Source: Orbilia blumenaviensis
Taxonomy: Eukaryota; Ascomycota; Orbiliomycetes; Orbiliales; Orbiliaceae
Direction: 5' to 3'
Assembly: GCA_036872755.1 (NCBI GenBank)
Contig: JAVHNS010000001.1
Span: 3,720,001-3,784,000, forward strand
Length of the DNA: 64,000 nucleotides
Part shown: positions 60,411 through 64,000 of the stretch, piece after piece
How the letters are laid out: every line of letters starts with the position of its first letter
Position numbering within the stretch: the first letter of the stretch is position 1
The notes under the pieces: model-generated
The model's database searches: none
What the model was told of the DNA's origin: nothing
What the model saw: only the letters and a program-made list of their open reading frames with translations
Program-made: the position numbers and the translations under genes

Positions 60411-62632
60411 TCAGCAAATCCGGTGCTCCGGCGGACGGTACGGGACTCCTAATATCTCGAATATCCTCTGCCACACATCTAGTTAGCGTTTCTATAATAT
60501 ACCCCAGAATCGATAATAGGAGGGGGAGGAGTTACCTTCTCGTCTTTACTCTCCAACAACGTCCCCTCACTTATCTTCTCTCTATTCTTCCCCCTCATAA
60601 CATCCTTATACAACCCCCTCTGATTCAACCTCATCCCCTTCCTCGACGCCAGCAGCCTCATACTGCGATTAAACACATCATTCCCCGTAAAATACAAAAA
60701 CGCCGCTCCGATCTCCTCCCCCGGCACCACCAAAAAGTCAATCCTCCTCCACGGTCCCTCAACCTCCCCAGGAAGTTTAGAAGCACCGTGCCATTTAGTT
60801 CCATCATCATGACGCGCGATAGCAAGTCCACACATCAAAAACCTTATCTCAAAAAGGTATTTCACCAGCTTTTCTAGGACTTCGTGCAGTTCTTCTACTT
60901 TCGAGGAAGGTTTTGTGAGGATTATATCTATATCTCCACAGTCTTTCGCTCCACGTCTGTAACTACCCATTATATGGCTTTCTACTTTTTCATCTATCAT
61001 TTTTAACGCTTCAGAGACGATCTCACCGTGGCGTGCTACTTCTTCACGGGGGATACGTTGTTTGAAATCATAATATCTTTCGATGCCGATACGTTGGGGT
61101 TCCGTTAGTGTTGCGTGTGTCTTTAGGTCTTCGAGTGTGGTATACCCCGCCGCGACGAATTTACGGGCCTGAACCAGTCCTACACCGTAGATTCCATGGA
61201 AGAGACTTAAAAGCTGATCCTGCGGGTCTAGCTTTGCGTATTCGAGCCGCTGGAGACGGTCGGTTGTTGCTATTTCTACGATTTTCTGGGCGAGCCGGGA
61301 GCCGATTCCTGGAAGGGAGATGGCGGATTCGTAGGTTGTTATGTGGGTCGTTGTGGTTTTTTTGAGGGTGGTTATTGCGGTTCGGTAGGAACGGGTGCGC
61401 CATTGGTCGTTTAGGGATGAGTAGATTTGCATCATTTGGGTTAGGATTTGGATTGTTCTTGTGTTAGGGTTTTGGGAGCCTTCGAGGCCGTCGTGTTTGT
61501 GCATGCATTGGAAGTGGGATTGCCAGTCTTCTTTGGATTTTGAGGTTGAAGCGGAGAAGGAGGAGGAGGAGGTTGTTTTGGAGCGGCGGGTGGATCTTTT
61601 AGGGGAGGATGGTTGTGAGGAAGGGGGAGAGGGGGATTCGGTGTCGGATGAGCTCATGAGGTCGGTGAGGTTCATAGGGGGGGAGGCGAGGCATTCTTCG
61701 ATTGCTTCGTCGAGGGCATCTTTATGAATTGGTGATGATGATGGGAGTTGGCCAGGTGGAGTTGAAGGCCGTCTGTTGGATGTTGGGCGGGGTTGGACTT
61801 GGAGCGAGGATGAAGGAGATGATTCTGGTTGTAATGGTGGTGGCGATAGTGTTGATATAGCCGGAGCTGCCTGCAGCTGGCTCTCGGTAGGACATCCAGG
61901 TACTTGATACCAGAAGTCCGCGGGATCAAGTAGTTGTAAATGCTTAATACAGTCTCCAGCCCACCTTGGATTCGTAACGGCAATTCCAGCGGGAACACTG
62001 TCCGTTTCTAAAAATGTGAGGACGTCTTGGTATTTTAGGTCGCTGTCCACGATTATGTGTGTTACCTCTTTTGAGAGTTCGAAGACGACGGTAGCACCAT
62101 ATTCTTTGGCCTTTTCAATGCGCATTTTACGCTCTGGTCTTTTTTCGGAGGGTTTTATGAAGAAGAATGTTAGAGAGGAGAAGATTCGCCGGGAGGCCGG
62201 TTGGAGAGCGGATGCTTTAGATTTTGAGGACCGAGTTGTGGTTTTGGGACGTTTCGCGGTGGTGCTGCTTGTGGCAGATGATGCCGGTGGTTCTGTGGTT
62301 TTTCTTTTCGGCATTGCAATGCTATATTCTGGTATATCTGACGTAGTATATATGTTGTTGCTCACAGATCTCGAAGGTTGTCTGCTCCGAGTTCTATCTC
62401 TATTGGTGGTCGTGGTGTTGATATCGATATTCGCGGTTGCAATTGGGTTGAGAGTGTGTTGTGGAGTGTTGGAATGCGGTTGCAAGGCGCGGTTTCTGGC
62501 CCTGCGATTGGCCGAAAATAGTTCGGCGAGGCGCTGGTCTTCAGGCGACGGTTCGTCGTCTGTATTGCAGAACGAGTCGGTGGAATACTTGATCAGCGTG
62601 TCGAAAAACTCCCTTTTTTCGTCCGTGCTCAT
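60411..62632 (-). CDS. POL4: Family X DNA polymerase Pol4-like (BRCT + polymerase lambda/mu-type core)
   Basis: Exons 62632–60536 and 60467–60411 give 717 residues. A BRCT domain (about 150–245) contains ATVVFELSKEVTHIIVDSDL and ends NPRWAGDCIKHLQLL. A long Ser/Pro-rich linker follows, then the 8-kDa helix-hairpin-helix region (ISLPGIGSRLAQKIVEIA, later LFHGIYGVGLVQARKFVAAG). The catalytic palm is near residue 554: GSYRRGAKDCGDIDIIL with the two metal-binding Asp of DxD, and the third Asp in WRRIDFLVVP. The finger/thumb end FLYFTGNDVFNRSMRLLA is typical. The last exon was found by splicing to RIFEILGVPYRPPEHRIC, the conserved family X C-terminus. Pol4-type enzymes fill gaps in non-homologous end joining and base excision repair in the nucleus. 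An uninterrupted exon of 2.1 kb is unusual among its intron-rich neighbours. Confidence 0.93.
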
Positions 62633-64000
62633 TGTCGTCTGAGATCGACCCTTTTTTCCCAGAGAAGAATGGTGGGATGGGAGGGGATGTTATATATATA
62701 TAAATCCTGATTATCATTAGTACGACTAAGAAGGAGTATAAATTTGGAAACGAGGTGGGCTAAAAAGTGCGCACTTTGTACGCAATTTTGGCGCAACGAA
62801 AATAACGTTTTTAATCCTTTCTTTTCTTTTCTTATCTTAGATGTTCCTTTTTTTTTTTCAAATGGGAGATTGACAGGTCGATGCGGGAGGGTGCATTTTT
62901 GGCCTGGTTCATTGGTCTGGGGGTGTGTACGACAGGGTCACTGGCGGGATCGGGTGTACAATGTCCCCAGGTAGCAGGCAGTTACGAGACTGGCGACACG
63001 AGATCACGAGGGCTATTTTACTCATGGGATTGTTGGAGTCAGTTGGCATGATTCATATTATGGCGGTGTACATATTCATACCTGCTACCATATGTAGTAG
63101 CAAACTGGGACAGGGAATAATTTAATGTTCAAATACCTGGACGAGACAGAGGGAAAGAAGAGGGTGTGTGGATGGATGCAGGTCTTCCTTTTCGGAACGA
63201 CTGGATTGTAATTGGAACAGAACCAGAGGCTGGAAGACTGCGTGTGCATGAGGCGACATGTGGAACCCAACGACCGGACGTTGCAGTACATGTAACTTCC
63301 TCTTTCTCTTCAGCCGGTTGGATACGATTTCTTGTTTTTTTCTTTTTGGTCGATATCGATAAAATGGAATGGAAGGATATCGATGTGCGATCGAGATCTC
63401 TGGTTTCTCTCTCTGCACACACCCACCCACACACAGACTTCCCGTCCGTCGGGTTGATTCCAGATCTTGCTGCAACTGCAGGGCCTTGTAGATGTGTATA
63501 TATACCGTCAGTTAGTATGTGTTTATATATATATTTTTAATTTTGTACTTACTGAGAAATAATACTACTTCTCTCGAGTGAAGTTATATAAGATCCAGCG
63601 TGGTGATGATGGTGATGAGTGGTGGGAGTAGTTTGGTGTTAGTTGGGAAGTGTGCAGGTGTTGTATACGGGATGGAGCATCTACGGCCTCACCGAATCCG
63701 AAACGGGACTGACCGCCCTGGGCTGTATTGACAGTGAAATAGTCCCAAAGGGCGTGAATGTGTGGGTGTTGTGTGTTGTGTGGATGCGCAGATCCCGACG
63801 AGCACACGACTCCCTTCATCCTCTGCTTCACCTTCCTGCGCTGCCCATATTCTTCTTTCTGCTGCTTCTGCTGCGTCTTCTGGACCACTGTTGTGTCTGT
63901 CCTATTTGGATTCCCTCCTACACACCCTCTCATCCAGGCAGCCTCACCTCTTCACACCTTCACATCTTCTTCTTTCCCTTCATCACCATCACCACCATCA
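62633..64000. other. Right-end region, no supported gene
   Basis: The POL4 promoter followed by about 1.2 kb with only short overlapping frames. The CT- and CAC-rich last 200 bases look like the leader of a gene beyond the window, on either strand. No domain was recognised. Confidence 0.4.

Noticed and set aside
63129..63933. Several 100–124-codon frames at the right end
   Set aside because: Mutually overlapping, His/Ser/Pro-rich, with no domains. More likely the leader or promoter of a gene beyond the window.
1..64000. CRISPR arrays, prokaryotic operons, intact transposons or a secondary-metabolite cluster
   Set aside because: None of the expected structures (regular spaced repeats, transposase/RT/integrase motifs, PKS/NRPS domains) was visible; gene structure is eukaryotic throughout.

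Overview
The window is nuclear DNA of a filamentous ascomycete. Almost every gene is broken by short GT–AG introns of about 40–260 bases (one of 484), with GTATGT/GTAAGT-type donors. Orthologues are of Pezizomycotina type: an SSK2-type MAP3K, Sld3, Dpb4, Iml2, a Mep2-like ammonium transporter and a DUF5672 protein. PGK has seven introns, RPL35 three and IML2 nine. That density, the roughly 45% GC look and the long gene-poor stretches suggest an early-diverging class such as Pezizomycetes (truffles and morels). The placement is inference from gene structure, not a database match. Splice models were built by eye. Each complete model keeps an open frame across all its junctions and has a total coding length divisible by three.

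Layout. 1–5.2 kb: RTT107/brc1-like BRCT gene (-, cut by the window edge), ATP10 (+), CUS2/Tat-SF1-like splicing factor (-). 5.2–13.4 kb: an accessory, gene-poor zone with a kinase-like gene whose upstream part resembles a PD-(D/E)XK nuclease fold, a decayed-looking reading frame, and a tRNA-Val(AAC). 13.4–15.2 kb: Mep2-type ammonium transporter (-). 15.2–21.3 kb: about 6 kb without a convincing gene. 21.3–23.4 kb: a small membrane protein (+) and a DUF5672 putative glycosyltransferase (-). 25.1–29.4 kb: SSK2-type MAPKKK (+). 30.5–34.9 kb: DPB4 (+), RPL35 (-), GOS1 (+). 35.6–38.7 kb: SLD3 (-). 41.1–44.4 kb: a large coiled-coil protein (+). 47.3–52.6 kb: alpha/beta hydrolase with a peroxisomal-type C-terminus (-) and IML2 (-). 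54.7–62.6 kb: SEM1 (+), PGK1 (-), a peroxiredoxin-like protein (+), POL4-like family X DNA polymerase (-). 62.6–64.0 kb: no supported gene.

Most genes are unrelated housekeeping functions: mitochondrial ATP synthase assembly, splicing, osmostress signalling, Golgi trafficking, glycolysis, proteasome and ribosome. Four replication or repair genes (RTT107, DPB4, SLD3, POL4) are scattered through the window. They are not contiguous and I do not read them as an operon-like unit. The best candidate for unusual biology is the nuclease-like plus kinase-like protein at 6.6–8.6 kb and the decayed sequence around it. No CRISPR array, intact transposon or secondary-metabolite cluster was seen.
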